Below, piece by piece: positions 6,295-13,039 of a stretch of DNA of 36,998 nucleotides. Source of the DNA: a virus; IMG/VR virus record IMGVR_UViG_3300042881_002431, positions 1 to 36,998 of that record. The stretch is one strand, 5' to 3'. How positions within the stretch are numbered: position 1 is the stretch's first letter; each line of letters opens with the position of its first letter. Under the pieces are notes generated by a model. That model did not search any database. It was given only the letters and a program-made list of their open reading frames with translations, and had not been told where the DNA came from. Made by a program: the position numbers and the translations under genes.

Positions 6295-6618
6295 ATGACC
6301 TTGCCTCAACAAGAACATAACTCTCTTCTAGCCACCAGAGAGTTTTTAAAACTTCTTTTAGATAAAGTAAAGTATCCAGATCTTCCTGAAAAAGTAAGGT
6401 TATCCGCAAAATCTCTCCTTGAACATTATCCAGAACGTTCAAAAATAGACCAACTATATTTTGGAAACACATTTTCCGATGTTATTCCTTTCAATGAATC
6501 TGATATAACAGAAGAAGAGATGGAAAATAACAATAAAATTTTAAATGATAATCAAACTTGGGAAACTCCTGGACTTAAATGGAAAACAGAAGTTGAGTTT
6601 GTTTCTGTAGAGTCGTAA
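6295..6618 (+). CDS. Conserved-looking phage protein of unknown function
   Basis: A 107-residue protein. The N-terminal half is helical (REFLKLLLDKVKYPDLPEKVR) and the C-terminal half is acidic and Asn-rich (ITEEEMENNNKI), ending in EVEFVSVES. It directly precedes the tRNA gene with about 10 bases between. No domain recognised. Confidence 0.7.
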   Translation: MTLPQQEHNSLLATREFLKLLLDKVKYPDLPEKVRLSAKSLLEHYPERSKIDQLYFGNTFSDVIPFNESDITEEEMENNNKILNDNQTWETPGLKWKTEVEFVSVES

Positions 6619-6628
6619 GACTCTTCTT

Positions 6629-6699
6629 GGGGAATTAGTTAAACGGTATAACGGGTGCTTTGCAAGCACTTATTAGGAGTTCGATTCTCCTATTCTCCA
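6629..6699 (+). tRNA. tRNA-Ala (anticodon UGC)
   Basis: Seventy-one bases fold as a cloverleaf. The acceptor arm pairs GGGGAAT with ATTCTCC and includes a G3-U70 wobble, the main alanine identity element. The D-arm is GTTA/TAAC, the anticodon loop TTTGCAA gives UGC, and the T-arm is AGGAG/CTCCT with a TTCGATT loop. The discriminator is A, and CCA is not encoded. It reads GCA codons. A promoter begins immediately after it, so it belongs to the unit ending here. Confidence 0.95.
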
Positions 6700-6702
6700 T
6701 TC

Positions 6703-6730
6703 TTGACAAATAGGCTAAATAACTTATAAT
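6703..6730 (+). promoter_or_regulatory. Sigma-70 type promoter after the tRNA
   Basis: TTGACA (6703-6708) and TATAAT (6725-6730) have perfect hexamers with a 16-base spacer. It drives the belt of small genes from 6754 onward. Confidence 0.8.
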
Positions 6731-6753
6731 TACTAAGTGTTTAGTGATTTAGT

Positions 6754-6927
6754 ATGAACGTTCCGAATACTTCCGAATTGATGCATATGCGTCTTCAGGC
6801 TTGGATGAGGGAATATAAATGTGAAGATATTGAATATCTCGGTGTACGAGAAGGTGAACATTACTATAGAATTGCAGAACACGAAGTACCAGTGTCATCC
6901 ATCGAGGATCTAGAGCAAGTATCATGA
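6754..6927 (+). CDS. Small phage protein of unknown function
   Basis: A 57-residue protein, the first gene after the promoter at 6703-6730. It has a Met-rich N-terminus (SELMHMRLQAWMREY) and an acidic C-terminus. The stop overlaps the next start as ATGA. No family recognised. Confidence 0.65.
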   Translation: MNVPNTSELMHMRLQAWMREYKCEDIEYLGVREGEHYYRIAEHEVPVSSIEDLEQVS

Positions 6928-7121
6928 CAAAACCTTATATAGTATATGACGCAGAATCAAAACAAGATAAATGGAATAGGGGATTGGATTTGTTTATTGA
7001 AAGTGTACATAAACCCGACCATGAATTAAGGCAAGCCGCACATGATCAAAGGTGCTTCCATGAACTTATGGACGTAAGAGAAACCGTCTTAGAATATCTA
7101 AAAACAATTCGTTGGCATTGA
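6924..7121 (+). CDS. Small phage protein of unknown function
   Basis: A 65-residue helical protein, coupled to the previous gene by ATGA. It contains several His residues (HKPDHELRQAAHDQRCFHEL) that are probably helical surface residues. It ends one base before the next start. No domain recognised. Confidence 0.65.
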   Translation: MTKPYIVYDAESKQDKWNRGLDLFIESVHKPDHELRQAAHDQRCFHELMDVRETVLEYLKTIRWH

Positions 7122-7122
7122 T

Positions 7123-7359
7123 ATGGAATACTACTACATTTGGTTTTTCTTATTTGCAATAGCTGCATATTTTATTGTCACTGATAGTAGTGTAGCACAG
7201 GCATTTTATTATGTTAGTAAACTTTTAAAGTTTCAATATGGAAAAACCAAGTGGTGGTTATTGAATAACCCTCGTAACCCTATAGTAAAATATTTGATGT
7301 GGAGACGAGCGATGAAACTTGCAAAAGAATTAGAAAAAGAATTCAAAGAAAAACATTAG
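7123..7359 (+). CDS. Small membrane-anchored protein
   Basis: A 78-residue protein with an N-terminal hydrophobic segment (residues 3-20, YYYIWFFLFAIAAYFIV). A second amphipathic stretch follows, then a very basic cytoplasmic-type tail (RRAMKLAKELEKEFKEKH). The positive tail after one membrane helix suggests its C-terminus lies in the cytoplasm. It precedes the glycosyltransferase at 7366 by six bases. Function unknown. Confidence 0.65.
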   Translation: MEYYYIWFFLFAIAAYFIVTDSSVAQAFYYVSKLLKFQYGKTKWWLLNNPRNPIVKYLMWRRAMKLAKELEKEFKEKH

Positions 7360-7365
7360 AAATTA

Positions 7366-8535
7366 ATGTCAATTAAACTAATATGTTTTGAACCTTGGAG
7401 AGGAGTAGGTATATCTCAGTATGATAGTGGATTTGGCGATAGAATTAAATTTTGGGTAATAGCTTATCACCTTTCTTCTATTATTCAAGACATTCAAATA
7501 ATAGTGGAAGAAGAATATTGGCCAGAATTATTGTTAATTGATTTGCCAAATACCATACCACAAAATATGTCTTCATTAATATTGTCTGAAAATCAATTAC
7601 TTCCAATTAGTTGTGAAGAAGTTAGGGATATCATATTAACTGAAAATAATAGTTTGTTAAATTCTACCAATAATACATATTATTATTTTAATTTTTCTGT
7701 ACATCGTATTGGTGATATTTTTAATAATCAAAAAATCACATACAATTCGGTTATACACAATGCTGTATCTAAAATTAAACTAAGACTACCAACTGTCTCC
7801 GACTTTATGGAGAAGGAATTTTCTGATTGTTGTTACATACATCTACGTAGAGGGAATGGTACATTCCCTCCTTTAAAATTTTTAAATGAAATAAAACAAT
7901 TTTTGTCGAAAGAAACTATAGATTCTTATTGGAAAACCTTTCACAGCAGTAGGTTTGGAAGTTCTATATGTTCAAAAAAATATAAGTACTTTGATTCTTT
8001 AGTTGAAAAAGATACCGATACTGAAAAAAAATATTTACCTACAAAAAAAGTTTATGGAGATTATAACTGGGTAAATGATTACAAAATTATACCGGATTCA
8101 GATTACTTTAATTTAATTCAGAATATTATTTTTAAACAAAATCCGCATAAAAAAATTTATATAAGTTCAGACATTCCTAAAAAATATTATTCATACTATT
8201 ATGATAATTTTCCACATAATATAATAGACAAAGATTTTTATTATAAAAAATTTTTGAATTTATATAAAGACAAACTTCCTGCAAAAGAATTGAAAAAAAA
8301 GTATTCAATTCCAATTTCTAAAGTTTTTGAAAACGTATTTGATTTAATGGTAGGTTGTTACGCAGAAACTGTAGTTAAATCAACTTCTAATTGGAGTAAG
8401 ATTGCTGCACTGTATAAAAGAAAGAGAATTATACATGCGGATAGAACACTTTCAATGAATTGTTTAGGAAATTGGATTTTTATAGATCAAGAGATTGACT
8501 TTATAGATGAAACTCTCTATAATGAAAAGAATTGA
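7366..8535 (+). CDS. Fucosyltransferase-like (NodZ/FUT8/POFUT superfamily) glycosyltransferase
   Basis: A 389-residue GT-B type enzyme. Visible landmarks are the N-terminal GFGDRIKFW (residues 22-30), like the Gly-x-Gly-Asn/Asp-Arg motif of this superfamily, and YIHLRRGNG (residues 157-165), matching the conserved His-x-Arg-Arg motif that binds GDP-sugar. The C-terminal segment FDLMVGCYAETVVKSTSNWSKIAALY resembles the last fucosyltransferase motif. The likely reaction is transfer of fucose or a related sugar from a GDP-sugar; the acceptor is unknown. The gene is very AT-rich with long Asn, Lys and Tyr runs, unlike the small genes around it, and appears inserted in that belt, suggesting recent acquisition. 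Family assignment is by motif only. Confidence 0.7.
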   Translation: MSIKLICFEPWRGVGISQYDSGFGDRIKFWVIAYHLSSIIQDIQIIVEEEYWPELLLIDLPNTIPQNMSSLILSENQLLPISCEEVRDIILTENNSLLNSTNNTYYYFNFSVHRIGDIFNNQKITYNSVIHNAVSKIKLRLPTVSDFMEKEFSDCCYIHLRRGNGTFPPLKFLNEIKQFLSKETIDSYWKTFHSSRFGSSICSKKYKYFDSLVEKDTDTEKKYLPTKKVYGDYNWVNDYKIIPDSDYFNLIQNIIFKQNPHKKIYISSDIPKKYYSYYYDNFPHNIIDKDFYYKKFLNLYKDKLPAKELKKKYSIPISKVFENVFDLMVGCYAETVVKSTSNWSKIAALYKRKRIIHADRTLSMNCLGNWIFIDQEIDFIDETLYNEKN

Positions 8536-8785
8536 TAATAAAGAAATGAAAGACCTAAGAAAAATTAATTATTCATTTCGTGAAATCAGAGAAGGGGATT
8601 ATGTAAAGTTTGTTGGATGTACTAAAGAACAAATTAACTGGGGAAATAATACAGATCCAAATGATCTCTTAGTTCATGGTGGAATTTATTTTGTTCAACA
8701 AATGATTATTAAATCTTCTCATACTAAATTAATTCTTCGTGGAGTTGAAGGTAAGTTCAATAGTGTTTGCTTTGAAAGAATGTAA
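8522..8785 (+). CDS. Conserved phage protein of unknown function
   Basis: About 87 residues. Possible starts are at 8507, 8522 and 8546; the conserved-looking part begins at KDLRKINYSFREIREGDYVKF. The pattern of EGDYVKFVGCT, HGGIYFVQQM and LILRGVEGKFNSVCF suggests a small beta barrel (SH3-like or KOW-like). It overlaps the glycosyltransferase end if an early start is used. Function unknown. Confidence 0.65.
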   Translation: MKRIDNKEMKDLRKINYSFREIREGDYVKFVGCTKEQINWGNNTDPNDLLVHGGIYFVQQMIIKSSHTKLILRGVEGKFNSVCFERM

Positions 8786-8961
8786 TGGCTCTTTCAGAAA
8801 AGGCAAAAATTTATTACAATGTCTGGTGTTGTGCTTATCGACGCAGATATAATGCAAAAATAAAAGGCGATTGGAATCTATACAATCGAGAACACGAAAC
8901 TATTCTAATGTGTCTTAAAATGAAAGGAGCTCGTTGGAATAAGTGGTCTGGTGAAAAATAA
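8785..8961 (+). CDS. Small basic protein of unknown function
   Basis: A 58-residue protein; its ATG overlaps the upstream stop (TAATG) and its stop overlaps the next ATG the same way. It is rich in Arg, Lys, Tyr and Trp, with a Cys-Cys pair (NVWCCAYRRRYNAK). Double coupling supports it being translated. No family recognised. Confidence 0.65.
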   Translation: MALSEKAKIYYNVWCCAYRRRYNAKIKGDWNLYNREHETILMCLKMKGARWNKWSGEK

Positions 8962-9227
8962 TGGGACTTACATTTAGACACATGCACAAACCAACTTCTT
9001 GGCGAAACTGCCCTTCCTGCAAATGCAATCTCGTAGATGCAGAGATTTCTAATCCTATAAAGTTTAGTTGTGAACTTGGAGCTTTCCATTCTAAACTATT
9101 AGGTGGAAGAAACCCAGATACATGGGAAATGGAATACTGGAAATGTCCTGACTGCAAAACAGTTTTTCCTGCTGAGGAACGTCCGATAATACATACAATG
9201 AGTGATGTATATTTGCCAAATAAATGA
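8961..9227 (+). CDS. Small zinc-ribbon protein
   Basis: An 88-residue protein with two Cys pairs in the classic ribbon layout. CPSC sits near residues 17-20 (plus Cys22) and CPDC near residues 62-65. Such proteins bind one zinc ion and often contact nucleic acid or another protein. The stop overlaps the ATG at 9224. The specific role is unknown. Confidence 0.7.
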   Translation: MGLTFRHMHKPTSWRNCPSCKCNLVDAEISNPIKFSCELGAFHSKLLGGRNPDTWEMEYWKCPDCKTVFPAEERPIIHTMSDVYLPNK

Positions 9228-9253
9228 ATAATAGTTACGATAGGGATATTATT

Positions 9254-9394
9254 ATGAGATGTAAAGTTCAACTCTATGTTGCTGGTAAAGTTTTCTACGA
9301 AGAAATGGAAGCCAGAGATTATAAAGAAGCAAGAGAAGTTGCTCTTGCACGAAATCCAAATGCAAAAGTGATAGGTGTTACCGCCGTATTCTAA
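9254..9394 (+). CDS. Short conserved cyanophage protein of unknown function
   Basis: 46 residues from the ATG at 9254. An in-frame ATG at 9224 overlaps the previous stop and would add ten residues. The sequence MRCKVQLYVAGKVFYEEMEA followed by RDYKEAREVALARNPNAKVIG has a beta-beta-alpha-beta feel. I remember near-identical small proteins in other cyanomyoviruses, but no function. It is coupled to the next gene by TAATG. Confidence 0.65.
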   Translation: MRCKVQLYVAGKVFYEEMEARDYKEAREVALARNPNAKVIGVTAVF

Positions 9395-9684
9395 TGAAAA
9401 ATAAAAAACTCAAAGCATTGATTCAAAAACCCCTGAGGTTTCATCATCAAGATATTCATGAAGAACTTGATGAACTAAAAAAACAACATCAAGTTAAGTC
9501 TAAATGGTACTATATCTTTTGGGGTTCTATGGCAGTTGCTGTAGTTGGTGGTCAAATTTATGTTGGACTTGGGTATCGTGAGATGGCTGAAGCAACTAAG
9601 TCAACTGCAATCTCTGTGACTTGTGTTGATGGTGGACAACTTGGACCTTCAGACCGAATTAAAAAACCTAAAGAATTTGAATAA
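9394..9684 (+). CDS. Small single-pass membrane protein
   Basis: A 96-residue protein. The first 35 residues are polar and helical (His/Lys/Glu-rich). A hydrophobic segment follows at about 38-58 (WYYIFWGSMAVAVVGGQIYV), then a short tail with one Cys. It is coupled on both sides (TAATG upstream, TAATGATG downstream). Function unknown. Confidence 0.65.
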   Translation: MKNKKLKALIQKPLRFHHQDIHEELDELKKQHQVKSKWYYIFWGSMAVAVVGGQIYVGLGYREMAEATKSTAISVTCVDGGQLGPSDRIKKPKEFE

Positions 9685-9878
9685 TGATGACTATCTTTGA
9701 TTTGTTTCATGATGAACGCCGTTATGGTTGGGTTGTAGACAAACGATACGACTGGATTAATATGTTGAATAAAATGCAGAAAAATAATCCCAGACGATTT
9801 AAAGAGTTCCAATACTCACAAGAGACAATTTATCATTACATAGATAGATTAAATCAGGAACAAAATCTAAATGACTGA
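9684..9878 (+). CDS. Small phage protein of unknown function
   Basis: A 64-residue protein with an aromatic, charged composition (FDLFHDERRYGWVVDKRYDW). Two start codons are adjacent (ATGATG). Its end overlaps the radical SAM gene by eight bases. No domain recognised. Confidence 0.65.
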   Translation: MMTIFDLFHDERRYGWVVDKRYDWINMLNKMQKNNPRRFKEFQYSQETIYHYIDRLNQEQNLND

Positions 9879-10863
9879 ACTGAAAAATAAAAAAATTATC
9901 AGAGTAATCCAAAAAGATGATTCATTAATGAATATGACTTGGATGACTAATAATATATGTAATAATAGATGTTCATATTGTGTACCAACTTTAAATGCAG
10001 GCATAGGTCATCATTATGAATGGGAAAAGGCAAAGAAGTTCCTGGAAGCTTTATTTGAGAGATATCCAAAAATTCATTGTTCAGTAGCTGGTGGTGAACC
10101 AAGTCTTAGTGAATTTTTTCCAGAACTAGTAAAATTTTTTAATGATGCTGGTAATACTATAGGCGTAACTAGTAATGCATATAAGTCTGTAGAGTATTGG
10201 TCTGACATTTCAAAATATTTAAACTATATTTGTTTCTCTTATCACGCAGAATTTCCTGCAAAAGATTTTAAAGAAAAAGTAATTGCTGCCAGTCTTAATA
10301 CGTTTGTAACTGTAAGACTTATGATGCATTCTGTAAAATGGGATCATTGTATGGAAGTTTTTCACTCCTTAAAAGACATTGATACTTTTCTCTTGGAACC
10401 TGTTAGAATTTTAGATTGGAGTAGTGAAAATAAAGAATCGTTCCAGTATACTCAAGAACAATTGGATTGGTTTCAAAGTGAAGAAGCTATGAAACCTCAT
10501 AAAAAAGGATTAGAACATTTAATAGGTTTAGTCAACCCTGTGAATTTAAATTCTTCCTTTCAGTTTGAGGATCAATCTATTGTATCTAATCCATATTACA
10601 ATACTGTAGAATTTATAAATGCTGGTATGACTAATTTTGAAGGATATAGTTGTGAAATAGGATTAAAAAGTTTATTTGTAAATTCTGCTGGAGAAATTTA
10701 CTTAGGTAATTGTTTTGTTGGAGGTTCTATAGGAAACATAGAAGATTTTGAAAATATTAAATGGCCAACTAAACCTGTTACCTGTGATTTAAACATATGT
10801 CGTTGTGCGACGGATGTTAATGTTAGTAAATGGATAAAAAATTATAACGAATACATACAATGA
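9871..10863 (+). CDS. Radical SAM enzyme with extra C-terminal cysteines
   Basis: A 330-residue protein. The [4Fe-4S] motif is Cys30-x3-Cys34-x2-Cys37 (ICNNRCSYC), followed by the SAM-binding VAGGEPSLS segment (about residues 72-80). The C-terminal quarter has a cysteine group (SCEIG, GNCFVGG, TCDLNICRC) that may bind a second cluster, as in SPASM-type enzymes acting on peptides or proteins. Radical SAM enzymes make a 5'-deoxyadenosyl radical and do difficult C-H chemistry; the substrate cannot be told. The composition is AT-rich. It lies within the small-gene belt and starts inside the upstream gene. It could act on a peptide made by a neighbour or belong with the decoration genes downstream. 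Confidence 0.85.
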   Translation: MTELKNKKIIRVIQKDDSLMNMTWMTNNICNNRCSYCVPTLNAGIGHHYEWEKAKKFLEALFERYPKIHCSVAGGEPSLSEFFPELVKFFNDAGNTIGVTSNAYKSVEYWSDISKYLNYICFSYHAEFPAKDFKEKVIAASLNTFVTVRLMMHSVKWDHCMEVFHSLKDIDTFLLEPVRILDWSSENKESFQYTQEQLDWFQSEEAMKPHKKGLEHLIGLVNPVNLNSSFQFEDQSIVSNPYYNTVEFINAGMTNFEGYSCEIGLKSLFVNSAGEIYLGNCFVGGSIGNIEDFENIKWPTKPVTCDLNICRCATDVNVSKWIKNYNEYIQ

Positions 10864-11018
10864 ATTTCACTAGAGAACACTATCAATTGATTTACACAGC
10901 AGTTAGAAGTCATCAAGACAAATATTATTACGATCGTCAAACCTGGACTCAGTGCAACGAGGTTATTGACGAACTCCATAAATTGGTCTATACTCAAAGA
11001 CAAGAACAACCCACTTGA
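10860..11018 (+). CDS. Small phage protein of unknown function
   Basis: A 52-residue protein coupled by ATGA to the radical SAM stop. It is aromatic and Gln-rich (HYQLIYTAVRSHQDKYYYDR), probably two helices. Because it follows the radical SAM gene directly it could be a partner or substrate, but it resembles the many other small phage helices here. No family recognised. Confidence 0.6.
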   Translation: MNFTREHYQLIYTAVRSHQDKYYYDRQTWTQCNEVIDELHKLVYTQRQEQPT

Positions 11019-11020
11019 TC

Positions 11021-11197
11021 ATGGTTATTTCCACAACTGAAAAGTTCCCTTATCCTTCTTTTCCCTTTCGTCTTGACTTGACTGAGGGAAAGGATAAACG
11101 AGTATGTTGGTTTGAATGTAAAGTCCATGTTGACAAATTCATCCAAAAACATAAACTAAAAAAGAAAGATTATACGTTAACCATTAATAATGGCTGA
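11021..11197 (+). CDS. Small conserved cyanophage protein of unknown function
   Basis: 58 residues from the ATG at 11021, two bases after the preceding stop. It contains EKFPYPSFPFRLDLTEG, then KRVCWFECKVHVDKFIQKHKLKKKDY with two cysteines. I recall similar proteins from other cyanomyoviruses. It is possibly a small nucleic-acid-binding fold; no function is known to me. The end overlaps the next gene by eight bases. Confidence 0.65.
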   Translation: MVISTTEKFPYPSFPFRLDLTEGKDKRVCWFECKVHVDKFIQKHKLKKKDYTLTINNG

Positions 11198-11411
11198 ACT
11201 AACACTCTTAACTCTTCTGAACTTTGTCGCTACAGATTTTTGTTCCACTCGTATGCGGGGTATGGATACACTCAAATCTGTTTTAATTGCTTATTCTAAA
11301 GCAAACGATAAGTTTGGTGGATCAAATGTACGACGAGTAATTACTAATTCCCCTGGACTTGAAGCTGCAGCAATTGCAATTGCTGTAAGTAAATGTCCAG
11401 GTCAACTTTGA
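11190..11411 (+). CDS. Small phage protein of unknown function
   Basis: A 73-residue protein. It begins with a moderately hydrophobic helix (ELTLLTLLNFVATDF) and later has an Ala/Ile-rich helix (LEAAAIAIAVSK). It is mostly helical, with three cysteines or fewer and no motif. It overlaps genes on both sides. Confidence 0.6.
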   Translation: MAELTLLTLLNFVATDFCSTRMRGMDTLKSVLIAYSKANDKFGGSNVRRVITNSPGLEAAAIAIAVSKCPGQL

Positions 11412-11419
11412 GGATAGAC

Positions 11420-11632
11420 ATGCAAGAATTTGAATGGATTGATGATTGTTTTCGAGTAGAAGAACAGAAGTGGGGAACTTGGAGGTCTTATGACAAAGAG
11501 GGAAATGGAATTATCACTTCTCTTCAAAAAGAACTCTGTATTTCTGCGACTCGTTGGTATCTAAAACACAAACAAGAAGGTTTTGTTGAAAGTGATGTTA
11601 AATATGAGGGGGTTGTAGGAGGAAAACTCTGA
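11420..11632 (+). CDS. Small phage protein of unknown function
   Basis: 70 residues from the ATG at 11420, chosen because GAGGATAGAC lies directly upstream; an earlier in-frame ATG is at 11393. The acidic, Trp-rich sequence (EFEWIDDCFRVEEQKWGTWR) is followed by a helix ending in TRWYLKHKQEG. The stop overlaps the next ATG (TGATG). No family recognised. Confidence 0.65.
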   Translation: MQEFEWIDDCFRVEEQKWGTWRSYDKEGNGIITSLQKELCISATRWYLKHKQEGFVESDVKYEGVVGGKL

Positions 11633-11898
11633 TGTATGTTCCACAGGTTAACGATTATGTTATCTGGAATGATGGAAAGTGTGTAGAAGGTTGGGTCTAT
11701 TTTAAAGACGATGAGTATATAACAATCGAAGTTTGCGTAAGACCTAAAGATTGTATAAATTATGAAGCCTGCAACTTACATCGTAATGAAAGACTTCTGG
11801 TATTGTGTTATAAAAACCGATGGAAAGAATTAGTGTATGTCAGATCAAGAGAATCCGTATATGAAGAAACAGAAAACAGTATGGAGATGGTGGGCTAA
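11632..11898 (+). CDS. Small beta-rich phage protein of unknown function
   Basis: An 88-residue protein. The opening MYVPQVNDYVIWNDGKCVEG followed by WVYFKDDEYITIEV suggests an SH3-like small barrel. A four-cysteine middle (CVRPKDCINYEACNLHR...LCYK) might bind metal. It is coupled to the upstream gene. Its last 62 bases overlap the start of the next gene in another frame. Confidence 0.6.
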   Translation: MYVPQVNDYVIWNDGKCVEGWVYFKDDEYITIEVCVRPKDCINYEACNLHRNERLLVLCYKNRWKELVYVRSRESVYEETENSMEMVG

Positions 11899-12094
11899 AG
11901 CACTTGGAGAAAAAGCATCTAAGTGCGACCGAGAATCTGATACTGTTGCTCGCATACGCACCTTTATTTTTATTACTTACTTGGTCACTAACTGTTTTAT
12001 TGTGGCTGGAGTAATCAGACACTGGAATGATTCTCCTCCAGTTATTTACATTGAAATTAAACAGGAAGATGGATCACAACTCCCAGAAGCCTAG
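11837..12094 (+). CDS. Small single-pass membrane protein
   Basis: Up to 85 residues. The ATG at 11837 overlaps the previous gene by 62 bases; an in-frame ATG at 11861 would shorten the overlap. It has a polar, basic N-terminal part, a hydrophobic helix (about residues 41-62, RIRTFIFITYLVTNCFIVAGV) and a short tail. Its end overlaps the next membrane protein by 26 bases. Confidence 0.6.
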   Translation: MSDQENPYMKKQKTVWRWWAKALGEKASKCDRESDTVARIRTFIFITYLVTNCFIVAGVIRHWNDSPPVIYIEIKQEDGSQLPEA

Positions 12095-12221
12095 TCTCGT
12101 TTTACCACTGGTCATTGTATTGAGTATTTTATTTATACTTGACATGGCCATCATAGGTGGTATACTTATACATGGAAAGGCGAACTTTACAGAATTATTT
12201 AAACATTTACACCATGGCTAA
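12069..12221 (+). CDS. Small single-pass membrane protein
   Basis: 50 residues from the ATG at 12069; an upstream in-frame ATG at 12027 would lie inside the previous gene. It has a hydrophobic helix at residues about 9-33 (LVLPLVIVLSILFILDMAII) and the His-rich end FKHLHHG. It is the second of two adjacent single-helix proteins, which could pair like spanins or holin-type small proteins, but nothing beyond the layout supports that. Confidence 0.6.
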   Translation: MDHNSQKPSLVLPLVIVLSILFILDMAIIGGILIHGKANFTELFKHLHHG

Positions 12222-12366
12222 AAGAACTTACACAATTGAAAAAAAAGATCCAACACACAATCAAGTATGGGAATGGAATGAAACTCCAGAATTGGCTAAA
12301 CTCCTTAAAGAACTACACACAAACAAGTCCACATCCAGCACTGGATCCAACAACCCCGTGGTATGA
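12214..12366 (+). CDS. Short soluble phage protein of unknown function
   Basis: A 50-residue protein. The ATG at 12214 lies inside the end of the membrane-protein gene. The sequence is polar (MAKRTYTIEKKDPTHNQVWE), with a short helix (ELAKLLKELHT) and a Ser/Thr-rich tail. The tail overlaps the next frame substantially. Confidence 0.5.
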   Translation: MAKRTYTIEKKDPTHNQVWEWNETPELAKLLKELHTNKSTSSTGSNNPVV

Positions 12367-12478
12367 TTGGTTATGTTATTGCGAAATCTGCGAAAGTTTA
12401 GGCCCTATTCCAGGACAACCTTCACTTCGCAGATTTATGGCATATAGGAGATATCTTAAAGAAGTAGGTGTATTATGA
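12278..12478 (+). CDS. Small Cys-containing phage protein, start uncertain
   Basis: The open frame ends at 12478, overlapping the next ATG (ATGATC). The convincing part is the C-terminal half, YDWLCYCEICESLGPIPGQ then SLRRFMAYRRYLKEVGV, with a CxCxxC cluster. The first in-frame ATG is at 12278, which overlaps the previous gene by 89 bases; a later non-ATG start is possible. Function unknown. Confidence 0.5.
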   Translation: MKLQNWLNSLKNYTQTSPHPALDPTTPWYDWLCYCEICESLGPIPGQPSLRRFMAYRRYLKEVGVL

Positions 12479-12690
12479 TCGCAACAAATTGGTTTCAAAG
12501 AAAATGGGGTCTTGAAGATCCTGTTTTGATTGATGAACTTTATTCCAGAATAGTTGATTTAGAACAAAGGGTTAGAGTTCTTGAAGAAGAAAATGTAGAA
12601 ACAACTAACGAATTATATCGTCTTGAAAACTCTTTGGATGCTCGTATAGATATAATTGCAGAACGTTGTAGGATTGATTACGATGTATGA
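12475..12690 (+). CDS. Small coiled-coil phage protein
   Basis: A 71-residue protein with a clear heptad region from about residue 20 to 60 (LIDELYSRIVDLEQRVRVLE and onward). This predicts a two- or three-stranded coiled coil. It is coupled by an overlapping ATG to the upstream gene and overlaps the next by eight bases. No function assigned. Confidence 0.7.
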   Translation: MIATNWFQRKWGLEDPVLIDELYSRIVDLEQRVRVLEEENVETTNELYRLENSLDARIDIIAERCRIDYDV

Positions 12691-12856
12691 ACTTGATGAT
12701 TTTGAAAAAGCCCTCGCACATTTTGGTACAAGGGTCGATATTATTTGCGCTCTTGAAATGGGTGGAAAAATTGATTCCATTTCCGCATATAAGGAAATCA
12801 AAGCAGAACTTAAAGAACTTAAGCGAGCTAAAAAACAATACGCTAAGGATATGTGA
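12683..12856 (+). CDS. Small helical phage protein of unknown function
   Basis: 57 residues from the ATG at 12683, overlapping the previous stop. It contains DDFEKALAHFGTRVDIICAL and a Lys-rich helix (KAELKELKRAKKQYAKDM). I recall the phrase ALAHFGTRVDIICALE in cyanomyovirus proteins. The A-run near 12831-12837, before its end, is a possible slip site into the next frame, which encodes a zinc knuckle. Confidence 0.7.
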   Translation: MYELDDFEKALAHFGTRVDIICALEMGGKIDSISAYKEIKAELKELKRAKKQYAKDM

Positions 12857-12971
12857 TAATTGCGGCGAGGAAAAATCACTAACTTCTGGGCATTTTCAAA
12901 TTGTCAAACAGTTTAAAAGTGGTTTTTCTTATTGGTGTAATGACTGCAATAAACCAAAACCTAAAGAATAA
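12762..12971 (+). CDS. Zinc-knuckle C-terminal peptide, start uncertain
   Basis: The +1 frame relative to the 12683 gene ends at 12971. Its last 40 residues hold a well-formed four-cysteine ribbon: CDNC, then 23 residues with His, then CNDC, ending PKPKE. No ATG lies near the ribbon; a GTG at 12762 and an ATG at 12687 are in frame. It may use a non-ATG start or be reached by +1 frameshifting from the upstream gene. The ribbon itself looks real. Confidence 0.45.
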   Translation: MEKLIPFPHIRKSKQNLKNLSELKNNTLRICDNCGEEKSLTSGHFQIVKQFKSGFSYWCNDCNKPKPKE

Positions 12972-13000
12972 TATTTTCAAAGAGACGTAACATATCGACT

Positions 13001-13008
13001 TATAAATA
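13001..13008 (+). promoter_or_regulatory. T4-type late promoter TATAAATA
   Basis: A perfect match to the T4 late promoter word, 32 bases before the start codon of the tail-fibre-like gene at 13040, in a non-coding gap. T4-type late promoters need gp55, gp33 and the sliding clamp; a gp33 gene is present at 35396. This promoter probably reads into the fibre genes and the decoration operon beyond. Confidence 0.8.
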
Positions 13009-13039
13009 TTCTAAACGCAGGTAATAATTTGGTATACTT

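Noticed and set aside
12141-12146. TTGACA hexamers inside coding regions (for example 12141, 13047, 14515, 31922, 34987)
   Set aside because: No acceptable -10 box at 16-18 bases was seen for these, so they were not called promoters.
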